Of a stretch of DNA of 64,000 bases, positions 51,836 to 60,480 are shown one piece after another. The stretch is taken from assembly GCA_938743325.2 (NCBI GenBank), contig OW568868.1:124001-188000 (forward strand), read 5' to 3'. Each line of letters starts with the position of its first letter. Positions within the stretch are counted from its first letter, which is position 1. Below the pieces are notes generated by a model, which saw only the letters and a program-made list of their open reading frames with translations, was not told where the DNA came from and searched no databases. This DNA is from Pycnococcus provasolii (taxonomy: Eukaryota > Chlorophyta > Pseudoscourfieldiophyceae > Pseudoscourfieldiales > Pycnococcaceae). A program made the position numbers and the translations under genes.

Positions 51836-52330
51836 CTATCTCCGAACGAACGTTAAGAGCAAGATGCGCAGTACCGTCGAGTCGTGTTTTTTACCTTTTT
51901 CCACAGCGTGGAGGTAAACGTACTCACTCGTCAAGTTAAGCAAGTGCGGCTCACCTTGAGCTCCCGCGACGTCTGTAGGAAGACGGTGCGAGTTCGGCCC
52001 GCGCGTGAGCGTAGCGGGGATCAAATAGAGACGTTGTTCGTCCAGATCAGCCTCCATCAGAGGCTCAAGAAAACGACGACGTTCCGTCTGCGGTTGAACC
52101 CTGGCCGCGGGCCTTCCCTGCTGTAGCTGCAAGTTCTGCTGCACAAGCAGGTTGTTCTGCTCGCGGAGCAACTGGATTTGCTCCTCGGCGAGTCCAGGTT
52201 GGTCGGCGCCTCCAGGTGCCTGCCGCCATGAAACTGTGGACACAGTCCTACAGTGACCTGTGCGCGTAACTCCGACGCGCGAGTGCTTGATGTCGACGCA
52301 AGGTGCGGCGACAAAAGCACAGGATGCCAC
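51836..52330 (-). CDS. Possible coiled-coil gene fragment or exon
   Basis: An open frame without an ATG at its 5' end. Its middle looks protein-like: a Gln/Leu coiled coil (EEQIQLLREQNNLLVQQNLQ) then ETERRRFLEPLMEADLDEQRL-type sequence. A GTGAGT word lies just after LLNLT near 51930, so the real gene may splice there. Neither start nor partner exons could be fixed. It may instead be non-coding. Confidence 0.3.
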   Translation of the reverse strand: MASCAFVAAPCVDIKHSRVGVTRTGHCRTVSTVSWRQAPGGADQPGLAEEQIQLLREQNNLLVQQNLQLQQGRPAARVQPQTERRRFLEPLMEADLDEQRLYLIPATLTRGPNSHRLPTDVAGAQGEPHLLNLTSEYVYLHAVEKGKKHDSTVLRILLLTFVRR

Positions 52331-52409
52331 GCCCAGGCCGCGGCAGGAGAAGGGAGCCCGCCCGCCCGCCCGAAGGAAGGAAGGGAAGAACCCAACCCTG
52401 CTAACGCCT

Positions 52410-52427
52410 GATTAGGGCTAGGGTTAC
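52410..52427. repeat. Short telomere-like tract
   Basis: ATTAGGGCTAGGGTTA about 50 bp upstream of the methyltransferase ATG. Confidence 0.6.
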
Positions 52428-52475
52428 GGGGGGGAAAAACTTTTTTTCCGCCGCCGCCATTCTTCCGCCTTAAAC

Positions 52476-54068
52476 ATGTCATCGTCGTCGGCGGCGTTGT
52501 TGACGCACTCGCAGTCACGTGTGAAGTCTGTTTGTTCTTCTCGTCACCCAATCACAAGGAGCTCTCGTACCTACCTTCCTGGCAGATGTAGAAGAGTCAA
52601 TGGTGGTGGTGGTGGTGGTGCTCGTGGTGGTGCTCGTGGTGGCCTGTTAATGTCTTCAAGAAGAGTGGTGCCGTTGAGAGCAGCAGGCTTACATTCACAA
52701 TCTGGTGAGAAATCACTTGACTCTGCTGGTGATGGCGATGACGTGAATTCCACTCATTGGCGCGCTCTGTGCAAGCAGGCTTTGTTGGCGCCTGCGTTCA
52801 CGAGAGCGGTTGTCTCAGGAGGCGTGAAGAAAAATAATCTGGATGATGATGAGGACAGCCAGCATGCACTCAGGCGAGTCGACGTACGCACCGTGTCAAT
52901 CAAAAACGCAGCAAAAGTTCAAATAGTGAAATACACGCGGACGCAAGCCTTTACGAAAAATTATGACGTCGGAAGTGACGACGCAAACTCCGCTATCGAC
53001 GACTTGCTACGAACCCCGCTCACAAACTGGCGTGTCGAGCACGACGACGGCGACGTCTTGCAGGTGAAAATCACAAAGAAGGGGAAAGCGCTCATCAAAA
53101 AGCAGAGACAGAATCCTTCGTCGTCGTCATCGTCGACAAACCTCATCTCACTCACGGGACGCACCAAGGCTGTGATTCAGCCGCACGACCGCGTGAAAAC
53201 GCCAAAGCTACTGCCTGAGGACGATCCCGCGCTCGTTGCCGTGGGAATTTCCTCGACGGACGGACGCGTGCGCAAAGGAAGATATTCGAAGTACGCACAG
53301 ATTGAGAGCTTCCTGAAGCACCTGCAACACTGTCTCGCGACGCCAACGCTTAAGCCAGTTGTCGAGCAGGCGGCGAACGAAAGCGACGCCGTTCCGATTC
53401 GCATTGTTGATCTCGGATGTGGAAATGCGTACCTCACCTTCGCCACAGCCGCGTATCTGCTCAATCAGCAACAAGTCGCGTGCCATGTCGTGGGCGTTGA
53501 CATCAAGAGGCAAGCGCGTGAGCACAACACAACAGTTGCGGAGAAGCTGGGTTGGAATGATCGCCTTCAATTTGTAGAAGGTCGCATAGACAATGTGGAG
53601 CTTGAGGCGCCGCCTGACGTCGTGGTCGCACTGCATGCCTGTGACACGGCAACCGACGCCGCAATAGTACGCGGAATTCGCTGGCCAAATGCAAAGCTCT
53701 TGCTGATTGCGCCTTGCTGCCACCACGACGTCGGCGCTCAAATGAAGTCGCAGGGCAAGGACAGGAGACAACCCATTTTGATGCGACACGGCCTGCTCCG
53801 CGAACGACTCGCGGATGTGGTCACGGACGCCGTACGCTCGCACGTGCTCAGAATTCTTGGATTCAAGGTGGACGTTGTGGAATTTGCGAGCGACGAGCAC
53901 ACTCCACGCAACCTTCTCATTCGTGCGGTGCGTACGAACGCGCGTCCGTCCATTTCGTTGTTTGACGAGCTCGACGAGCTGCTGGACGAAACGTTCGGCG
54001 TCACACCGTGGCTCATTCGCGAACTCGCTTCGGAAATCGAGGCTGCGCGTTCAGCGGCGTCGAAGTAG
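52476..54068 (+). CDS. SAM-dependent methyltransferase, METTL25/Methyltransf_32-like, probably organelle-targeted
   Basis: 530 residues. The core holds the SAM-binding motif IVDLGCGNAYLTFATAAYLL (about 308-327), an acidic motif II (HVVGVDIKRQA), a family-specific stretch VVALHACDTATDAAI (about 385) and APCCHHDV (about 412). These last two match the Methyltransf_32 group, whose eukaryotic members include METTL25 and whose substrates may be RNA or protein. The N-terminal 60 residues are rich in Ser and Arg with no acidic residues, so they could be a plastid or mitochondrial transit peptide. The substrate cannot be named from sequence. Confidence 0.8.
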   Translation: MSSSSAALLTHSQSRVKSVCSSRHPITRSSRTYLPGRCRRVNGGGGGGARGGARGGLLMSSRRVVPLRAAGLHSQSGEKSLDSAGDGDDVNSTHWRALCKQALLAPAFTRAVVSGGVKKNNLDDDEDSQHALRRVDVRTVSIKNAAKVQIVKYTRTQAFTKNYDVGSDDANSAIDDLLRTPLTNWRVEHDDGDVLQVKITKKGKALIKKQRQNPSSSSSSTNLISLTGRTKAVIQPHDRVKTPKLLPEDDPALVAVGISSTDGRVRKGRYSKYAQIESFLKHLQHCLATPTLKPVVEQAANESDAVPIRIVDLGCGNAYLTFATAAYLLNQQQVACHVVGVDIKRQAREHNTTVAEKLGWNDRLQFVEGRIDNVELEAPPDVVVALHACDTATDAAIVRGIRWPNAKLLLIAPCCHHDVGAQMKSQGKDRRQPILMRHGLLRERLADVVTDAVRSHVLRILGFKVDVVEFASDEHTPRNLLIRAVRTNARPSISLFDELDELLDETFGVTPWLIRELASEIEAARSAASK

Positions 54069-54162
54069 TAGTCTGTCTTCTTTGACGATTGTAATTTGAT
54101 TTTAACGTGTTACTACTAAAAGTTTCAAACATTGCAACACTCTGGTGAAGATTTCTTCTGCT

Positions 54163-54561
54163 CTAGCTTAGGATCATCCTCCTTCCTCTTCTACTACCAC
54201 CACTGCTGTTGTTCTTCCGCTGTTGCTCCTCCTCCCCCTCTCGAAATGCATCAGCGAGCGCCGCATCTGCGTATGCTGTTGTTGTTGTCGATGATGGCGA
54301 CGGTGTTTCGTACTGCTTGATTCGCGGCATATTATCATTATCGGAGTCGCTATCATCTTGCCCATCATCGTCATCATCATCAGACGCACCATTCGTCAGC
54401 CGAAGCCGACGACGCATGATTCGATTTTGCGCAATTTCGAAGATTTGCATGGGCAGGTTTACCAATAACGCAATAAGGCGCCACTTCCAGTACAGCACGT
54501 AGCACAGCAGACGCCACCACCACGAATCCTTGAGCGGATCCGTCGCAAACCACGAACCCAT
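54163..54561 (-). CDS. Small single-pass membrane protein, unrecognised
   Basis: 132 residues from an ATG at 54561. A Trp-rich hydrophobic segment (WWWRLLCYVLYWKWRLIALLVNLPMQIF) at residues 14-41 is followed by a basic helix (QNRIMRRRLRL), an Asp/Ser-rich acidic stretch and a charged tail. The shape suggests a membrane-anchored cytosolic tail. Convergent with the methyltransferase gene and divergent from the selenoprotein gene. No family recognised; moderate chance it is not a gene. Confidence 0.45.
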   Translation of the reverse strand: MGSWFATDPLKDSWWWRLLCYVLYWKWRLIALLVNLPMQIFEIAQNRIMRRRLRLTNGASDDDDDDGQDDSDSDNDNMPRIKQYETPSPSSTTTTAYADAALADAFREGEEEQQRKNNSSGGSRRGRRMILS

Positions 54562-54799
54562 ACAGGCAGTAAGTGTAAAAACGAAGTCTAAAAAAAAGGC
54601 GTAAAGCTCCAGTGGATAGACACTAAGAATTCAATGGCCGTGACTGCTGTGAGGAAGGTGCCGACGACTTTTGACGTGTACGTGTGTGAGGGAGGGAGGG
54701 AGGGAGGGAGGTACAACAGACTACAGAGGTGTATGGCCAGTGAGTGACACGGTGTCAAAACTAACCCGAATGATTTGATTTTTGAAATAATACGGAATT

Positions 54800-54860
54800 G
54801 GGTTAGGGTTAGGGTGATTAGGGTTATTAGGGTTAGGGTTAGGGTTAGGGTTAGGGTTAC
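54800..54860. repeat. Interstitial telomere-type tract, about nine TTAGGG-like units
   Basis: Runs of TTAGGG with two interruptions (GTGATTAGGG, TTATTAGGG) lie between the divergent small membrane gene and the selenoprotein gene, ending about 115 bp before the latter's ATG. This is the longest such tract in the window. Confidence 0.9.
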
Positions 54861-54975
54861 GATAGGCCCCTTGCTTGCGGATTTGGATTGTCCGTGTTCT
54901 CCTCCCCTCCACGCTGCCACGTGGCGCTCCCGAATATTCCCATTGTTTATTTTTTAGGTGGACTCTTCCTACCTT

Positions 54976-55386
54976 ATGGCGTCCGGCTTCCGCACTCGCG
55001 TCAGCTCCAACAGCGCGCCAACGGGAACCAAGAAGGGGTCTCTGGGAATGCCGGTGGTGCTCTCCTCCGGTACTACTACCGTTGAAGAAGCGGCTGCTGG
55101 CTCAGGCCTGAAGTTCCTTGTCAAGTACGCCGGATGCTGAGATCCGCACGGGCCGGAGTCGAGGGACATGGCGATCGACATGGTTCAAGATGTGTTCCCA
55201 GGCGCGGACGTCGCTTGGGAACGAACACCACGCGTCAAGCCTGAGCGTTTGCTGGTTTTGCTGGAAAATAGTGGTAGGGAAATTGCGAGCGTACTGCAAG
55301 AGCACATCAGCGACGACTACCGCGGTCCTGGTTTCGACGAGTTATCGGCCGCGCTTATTAAGCTCAAGTCTGAAGCACAGCAATAA
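54976..55386 (+). CDS. Candidate selenoprotein with a Cys-Sec (GCU) motif, thioredoxin-like fold
   Basis: Read with the in-frame TGA at 55138-55140 as selenocysteine, the frame runs 136 residues to a TAA at 55384. The TGA follows KFLVKYAGC at residue 55 and is followed by DPHGPESRDMAIDMVQDVFPG. Beta strand, Cys-Sec at a turn, then an alpha helix is the redox-site layout of the Rdx clan (SelW/SelT/SelH). The later part, KPERLLVLLENSGREI...GPGFDEL, continues seamlessly with good protein composition after the TGA. A SECIS-like hairpin lies in the 3'UTR about 70 bp after the TAA. The first 45 residues are Ser/Thr-rich and may be a transit peptide. A redox role is inferred. Assignment to a named selenoprotein family is tentative. 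Confidence 0.75.
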
Positions 55387-55437
55387 AATATGTGGATTAA
55401 GGATAGGATATGAAAGCAAACGAATTTCTCGGCTGAA

Positions 55438-55532
55438 AGGAGCGAAACGTAAACCGTGACGGGCTTGCGCCAAACTCCTCCATAAAAAAATAGGATGGCG
55501 CGGTCTCTGATGACAACAGACGACGAGCTCAC
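55438..55532 (+). promoter_or_regulatory. SECIS-like element in the selenoprotein 3'UTR
   Basis: Read as RNA: 5' core GUGA at 55456-55459 and 3' core UGAU at 55508-55511 form the non-Watson-Crick quartet. Helix II pairs 55461-55471 with 55497-55507 (ten pairs including G-U, one C-U mismatch). The apical loop opens with AAA at 55472-55474 and contains a mini-stem (CCAU with AU.GG around an A run), as in form 2 SECIS. A lower helix pairs GAGC (55440-55443) with GCUC (55527-55530), leaving an internal loop below the quartet. GUGA instead of the usual AUGA is a known permitted variant in SECIS search patterns. Confidence 0.7.
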
Positions 55533-55653
55533 AGCGAGATGTGATTGTATCTTGAAAATTGGTAAAAAAACAACAAAGAAGTTGAAACACACAACAAAGC
55601 ACATTGTTTGGATTTTCGTTACTTACTTTACACACAACTTAACTTGACGGGAC

Positions 55654-58600
55654 TTACTTCGCGCCGTCGGCGTCACTCAGCACAATCCTAAAGTCGTCGA
55701 AACCGTCCGGATCAATCTCTCCTGACGCCATCGCCTGGCGACGCTCTCGCATCTCATCCACGAGCTCTTTCGTGTGCTCGTCCATTTCGTCGTACGACAC
55801 GTGCTCGTCGTCCACCATCGCCATTTCCTGGAGAGTCCAGTAGTGCGACTTCTCCTCTCCTCCCTCGAACAGCGCCCTCCAAGGATGTGGATCGTCCTTT
55901 GGAATCATCACGAGCACCTCCGTGAACGGCTCGCCCGCACGACCCATATCCTCGTCGTACGGCAATCCCTCGGGGAGAGTCGGATTGTGGTGCATCGGAC
56001 TCGGCGTGCACGTGTCCTGCAAGATCCAGCTCGACTCCGAACCCTTGCACCGTCTGCTGAGAGGTCCGTCGAACACCTTTCCATGCCAGCTCAGCTGCAC
56101 CGTAAGACGTGTAGGCGTCACGCTGATGCTCACCTCCCTTGCCAGCGTTCCGTATGGCAGCTTGATGTAAACGTAAACCTCGTGTTGAGACTGATCCCAT
56201 CGGATACGGCGTCGCACGTCCAGACCCAGCCAAGCCTCGCGCTGCCGGCGCACGCGCGCTGGGGCGGTGCTGTCAAACTCAACGCGAAGGCCGTCGCTAT
56301 CGTAGCCGTCGTCGACGATGTCCTCGTCCAAGTCCAAGTCCCCAACATTACGTGAGGCGCCTGACGAGGATCGCCTGCCACCGAATATGCCGTCCGCCGC
56401 CCGCTTCGCCTGCTTCTTCTTATTCGCCGTCGACGTCGACGACGCCTTCGCCTCCTGCGATGTCGATTTCGGCGGAAGTGTCGCAAAGGCAGCTTTGCTG
56501 GCCGCAGCTCGACCGAGAGCGAGTCCCACCGATTCAGAATTCTCCTCAGCCTTTGTCGTACGACTCGACCGTCCATCGTCGAGGCTGGCGAGCGCTTCAC
56601 GAGCTGCGGCACCCACCGTGTCCGGAGAATCGAACATGGAAGCGGATACCTCCGTAGGCACCATGAGCGTATCGTGATTCACGCGTGCTTCCGCCGCCGC
56701 CGCGGCTGCACGCGCACTCTCGAGACGACGCGTACTTTCGTCGCCGAGCGCTGCCAAGGCGGAGGAGCTGACAGCTTGCTGCTGTGCCGTCGAAGCGGGC
56801 CCTCCGAAGAAACCGCGTCGAATCTCGCGCCTTCCCTTCTTGCCATCCCCCTTTTCAGGGCTGGTCTTCGACCTTGTCGGCGGATCCCAAGGAAGGGGCG
56901 ACAACGCAGAGGACGGCTGTGCTGGTGATTTCCTCGGCGGCGGATCCCATGGCAGGTGACCTCCCGCCGGCGGCTGCTGCGATTTGGCAGATGGAGTGCG
57001 AGATGAAGTCGACGACGACGATGCCGCTGCTGTCGCCACTTTCTTCGCCGTCGTGGGTTGGGCTGGAGCAGGATCCCAAGGCAATGTGTCCGGCTCCGCA
57101 GTGGTACCCGTCGTGTCACCCTTTTCTTTCGCTGGCTCGTGGGGCATCGCAGTCAGCGCGGGTGCGGGTGCAGGTGCGGCGGCGGTCGCCGCAGAGGAAT
57201 CTGTTGCTGCAAGTGACGCCGCCTTAGCCTCTCGCTCTTTTTTCGACTTTCTGGCAGCAGCCGCGAGTGCCGCCGGCGTCGGTCGAAGCTCGCCAGCGAT
57301 TTTCTCGCGCATTAGCAGGACCTCCTCATATCCGATGGCGTCCCAAATAAGACCCCTCGGAGGCTTCCATCGTGCAAAGTCTTGCTTGCTCACCCATCGC
57401 TCGTAGCACGTCATGAAGATGTGTCGGGCCATTTCGTGCACAGCCTTTCCGGTCGCAGGCCTGCGCCCCGGAGCCGAGGGTGGAAGCTCCGCCGTCGCCA
57501 GCTCGTCCAGCACACCTCTCAGCGGCTTCTCGCGAGCGCCAAATGCCGCGTCCGCGGTCGCCTCCGGATGCGCGTCGAGAAAGCACAGTAGGCCGTACAC
57601 CTTGTCGAGTGCCCCGCCCACGCGAAGCAGGCGACGCAGCGAATTGCCGTCCATCGTGGCAACGTCGATACTGAGGCGATTCAACGCCCTCGCGATGTGC
57701 TTCGGGATGTCCGTGAGAATCAGGCCAGCCAGCGTGTGCACCGAAGCAGACTGGACGAGATTGGAAACGGCGCCGTCGCCCGCGCGAAGTGCAATCCTCG
57801 CGTAAAGCACCTCAAGCTTCGCCAGAAGGCTCGGGGGATTTTCGAAGCGCCACAGCCGCTCAAGCTCGTCGAGCATGCGGTGGGCGTATAGCGCCTTGCC
57901 GCAGTTTTTGTGAGCCACGACACACTGCGTCAAGACTTCAAGGCATCGCTCGAGCAGCGTGACTGGATTCGCTTTCATGTCCATCATCTCGGCGCTCGTC
58001 GCAGGCTTGCGCGACTTCTCCTCGGCAGGCGCGGTCACGATCAGATCAGTGTAGACGGACTTGTCGTCGTATCCAGGCATGAAGTACTTTCGCTCCTCGT
58101 ATGGCCCGCGCAGATAGTGTGCCTCCGTCTCGAGCACGTCCCGGTCCGTCGGCGCGGGCAGGGCGAGCATCATGTCGCCACTTGGCGTCGCCATGTAGTC
58201 CGCCGCGTGAGGCCTCGCCTCGTAGCGCAGCGGGAGCCCGTCGGCGTCGTAGATGCACGCGAGCTGCACGGGTGACGTGTCGATGAGCACACGCAGGATC
58301 TTCACGAGCGGCGCAAAAAATTCCTCCTTCGCCAATGTGCGCCTGCGCTTGCCCTTCGACGCCGCGGTCACCTCGAACGCCTCGTCACGGAGCAGCAGTG
58401 GATCGCGAACCAAGTCAACGAGAGTGGACAGGATGGCCCGGCGCAAGCGCACGACGGGCATGTTGTACAGTCGCTTACGCTCGCGGAGGATCGACGCTCT
58501 CATCTCCTCCGGGGTGTCAGCCTCCTTGAGATCCTTCGCCTGCGCGTCAGCCTCCGTGAAGGCACCCAGCAGCTCCTCGGCACGGTGATAAAGCTGCAGC

Positions 58601-60168
58601 AGGAACACGAGAGGTGCGCACGCAGCCTTTTGCAGCGCTGACCGGCTCGCGCTGTCTCTCGCAAAGTTTCCGAGCAGGTTCACGAGATGCCTCGCGGCTT
58701 CGAGGGGAAACTTGCGAAGGGCACCGCGATTCTTCACGAGAGACTTGGTAAGGTGGGCGAGCATGCCAGTCTGTCTCACTCGCGACGCGCCGCCACCCTC
58801 GGCGGCCACACCGCCTGCGCTCGATGCGCTGTCTGGAAGTGTAAGGCTGCCTGAGAGACGCTGCATCTTGTCGCGGCTGAGCCGCTCGAGCAGGCTGAGG
58901 CTCGCGCTCGCGACGCTTGGTGGTGCGCCCGCACCGAGCGCGAGCGTCGCAAGGCGGCGCATCACCACCGGCGGCAGCACGCCAAGGCTCTCCTCGTCCG
59001 CCTTCCTCTGCGTGCTGCTCGGCGTCTCCGCATCTCCTCCGATGGATGCCAGAAGCACGTCCGACGCCGCGGAGTGAAAGACGTGCGTGAAGTGCAGCAG
59101 CACCGCCGCGTGTCCCTCGATGGCAGCGAAGTGGATTCGCGCGTCGCGGTCGCCTCGCAGCGCGCTCGCAAGCTGCTCGAGCGTGCGCACGACGTCGACG
59201 GAAGAAGCCGCACCTTGGCTCACCTCCTCGTCGGCGTCGAGCAGCATGTTCACGAGCTCCTCGACGACGAGCAGCGTGGATGGCGAGCTCACGTTTCCGT
59301 GCTCGTCGGGGGCAGGATATCCGTGCCGTTCGACGTCTTGCAGGACCTGCTCAGCGACGCGCTTCGCGTCGTTCCCGCTCAGCGTGGATGCGAGTGCACG
59401 CGTTCTCAGCGCGGCGAGTTCCGCGTGGTCTGGCTGAGTGCGCAGTCCCGCTTCGCAGTGTGCGGCGCACGCGTCAGCGCGTCCGAGCTCGAGGCTGCAC
59501 ACTGCTGCCCTGAACCTCGCCTTGACGTTGTGCTCGTCTAGGCTTTCGAGCACCGTCTCGCAGTCTTGCAGCGCGAGTTCGTGCATGCCTAGTCTCATGC
59601 GTGCCTGCGCGCGGTTGTTGAGGCACGCGACTCTGAGTGCCTTATCGTCGTACTGCGTGAAGTCGTCCATGTGTTTGAGGCTTTCCGTGTAGTGCTTGAT
59701 TGCGCTTTCGTACATTCGCGCTCGAAACGCGTCGTTTCCGAGCTCCTTGAGAACGTCCGCGCGAATGTCCTCGTCGACGTCGTCAAGAACATTTTCATTT
59801 TCACCGTCAGCATCCCCAGGTGTGTCATGTACGTCAACGTCAGGATCAGGGTGTGACGCTGACGATGCCGCTGAGACCACACCACCACCACCTTCTGATG
59901 CAGGTGTTGAAGAAGCAGGTGCAGGTGCAGAAGCAGGTGTAAATGTTTCCGATGAGACCCTCACAACATTAGAATCACGAGAATCACGAGAATCACGAGA
60001 ATCACGAGCACCCCCAAACCGAAACGCAGATGCCGAGTCTGATACTGATGCCGATACTGATGATGAAGAAAACCGTTGAGGTTGTTGAGCATAAGCAAAC
60101 GACTCCTCAAACGACTCCACAACCTCAACAACGTCGTCCTCTTCCGTGATGTCCTCGAGCACGACCAT
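55654..60168 (-). CDS. Large TPR / armadillo-like / CS-domain co-chaperone
   Basis: 1,504 residues from the ATG at 60168 (MVVLEDITEED). After an acidic and Ser-rich leader with a DSR repeat, three TPR units span about 129-245 (VLKELGNDAFRARMYESAIKHYTES, ACLNNRAQARMRLGMHELALQDCE, VKARFRAAVCSLELGRADAC), the UNC-45/Hsp90-binding arrangement. A long helical middle (about 260-900) looks armadillo-like. A Pro/Ala-rich linker with repeated LPWDP motifs follows (about 950-1130). Near 1316-1425 is a CS (p23-like) domain (IRWDQSQHEVYVYIKLPYG...LTVQLSWHGKVF). Probably an Hsp90 co-chaperone, possibly for axonemal-dynein or myosin-type clients; that is inference. The frame is open up to 60438, but the extra part covers the telomere-type tract and is not believed. 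Confidence 0.8.
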   Translation of the reverse strand: MVVLEDITEEDDVVEVVESFEESFAYAQQPQRFSSSSVSASVSDSASAFRFGGARDSRDSRDSRDSNVVRVSSETFTPASAPAPASSTPASEGGGGVVSAASSASHPDPDVDVHDTPGDADGENENVLDDVDEDIRADVLKELGNDAFRARMYESAIKHYTESLKHMDDFTQYDDKALRVACLNNRAQARMRLGMHELALQDCETVLESLDEHNVKARFRAAVCSLELGRADACAAHCEAGLRTQPDHAELAALRTRALASTLSGNDAKRVAEQVLQDVERHGYPAPDEHGNVSSPSTLLVVEELVNMLLDADEEVSQGAASSVDVVRTLEQLASALRGDRDARIHFAAIEGHAAVLLHFTHVFHSAASDVLLASIGGDAETPSSTQRKADEESLGVLPPVVMRRLATLALGAGAPPSVASASLSLLERLSRDKMQRLSGSLTLPDSASSAGGVAAEGGGASRVRQTGMLAHLTKSLVKNRGALRKFPLEAARHLVNLLGNFARDSASRSALQKAACAPLVFLLQLYHRAEELLGAFTEADAQAKDLKEADTPEEMRASILRERKRLYNMPVVRLRRAILSTLVDLVRDPLLLRDEAFEVTAASKGKRRRTLAKEEFFAPLVKILRVLIDTSPVQLACIYDADGLPLRYEARPHAADYMATPSGDMMLALPAPTDRDVLETEAHYLRGPYEERKYFMPGYDDKSVYTDLIVTAPAEEKSRKPATSAEMMDMKANPVTLLERCLEVLTQCVVAHKNCGKALYAHRMLDELERLWRFENPPSLLAKLEVLYARIALRAGDGAVSNLVQSASVHTLAGLILTDIPKHIARALNRLSIDVATMDGNSLRRLLRVGGALDKVYGLLCFLDAHPEATADAAFGAREKPLRGVLDELATAELPPSAPGRRPATGKAVHEMARHIFMTCYERWVSKQDFARWKPPRGLIWDAIGYEEVLLMREKIAGELRPTPAALAAAARKSKKEREAKAASLAATDSSAATAAAPAPAPALTAMPHEPAKEKGDTTGTTAEPDTLPWDPAPAQPTTAKKVATAAASSSSTSSRTPSAKSQQPPAGGHLPWDPPPRKSPAQPSSALSPLPWDPPTRSKTSPEKGDGKKGRREIRRGFFGGPASTAQQQAVSSSALAALGDESTRRLESARAAAAAAEARVNHDTLMVPTEVSASMFDSPDTVGAAAREALASLDDGRSSRTTKAEENSESVGLALGRAAASKAAFATLPPKSTSQEAKASSTSTANKKKQAKRAADGIFGGRRSSSGASRNVGDLDLDEDIVDDGYDSDGLRVEFDSTAPARVRRQREAWLGLDVRRRIRWDQSQHEVYVYIKLPYGTLAREVSISVTPTRLTVQLSWHGKVFDGPLSRRCKGSESSWILQDTCTPSPMHHNPTLPEGLPYDEDMGRAGEPFTEVLVMIPKDDPHPWRALFEGGEEKSHYWTLQEMAMVDDEHVSYDEMDEHTKELVDEMRERRQAMASGEIDPDGFDDFRIVLSDADGAK

Positions 60169-60357
60169 TTTGATACGACGAGATGGTGGCGCGAACCTAA
60201 CGAACGTTTTCCAATACGAAGAATGAAAACGGAATCGGTTGAGAATGAAAATGAGAAAGAAAATGGAACGTTCCTGAAGCCCCTTTGAAACAAGGACGTT
60301 TTTTTTCAATTGGCGTTCGGGGGGGTCCGAAAAAGCAGTTAGGGTTTCGAGGCAAAA

Positions 60358-60380
60358 GGTTAGGGTTAGGGTTAGGGTTA
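60358..60380. repeat. Interstitial telomere-type tract in a bidirectional promoter
   Basis: About four TTAGGG units sit 101 bp from the cyclophilin ATG and 190 bp from the co-chaperone ATG. A single GTTAGGG lies at 60338-60344. Confidence 0.9.
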
Positions 60381-60480
60381 GCTTTCCCCTCGTACCAACA
60401 GGGTAGGTGCTCCCCGTCCCGTCCTGCATTCTCAGCATCCGCCGCCACTCTCATCTTCATTCTTCTTTGGTAAAGACAGC

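Noticed and set aside
54800-54860. TTAGGG tract as a real chromosome end or fusion point
   Set aside because: Only about nine units with interruptions, and ordinary genes continue on both sides. Several similar tracts occur in the window, always intergenic.
55138-55140. TGA taken as an ordinary stop of a 54-codon gene
   Set aside because: The same frame continues with protein-like sequence for 81 codons, and a SECIS-like hairpin follows the next stop.
55510-55545. A second possible SECIS using ATGA at about 55510 and TGAT at about 55542
   Set aside because: The bases between do not form the needed helix of about 11 pairs, unlike the GUGA/UGAU pair at 55456/55508.
60169-60438. 90-codon N-terminal extension of the co-chaperone
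   Set aside because: It translates the telomere-type tract (LTLTLTLT) and has no conserved features; the ATG at 60168 is in the expected place.
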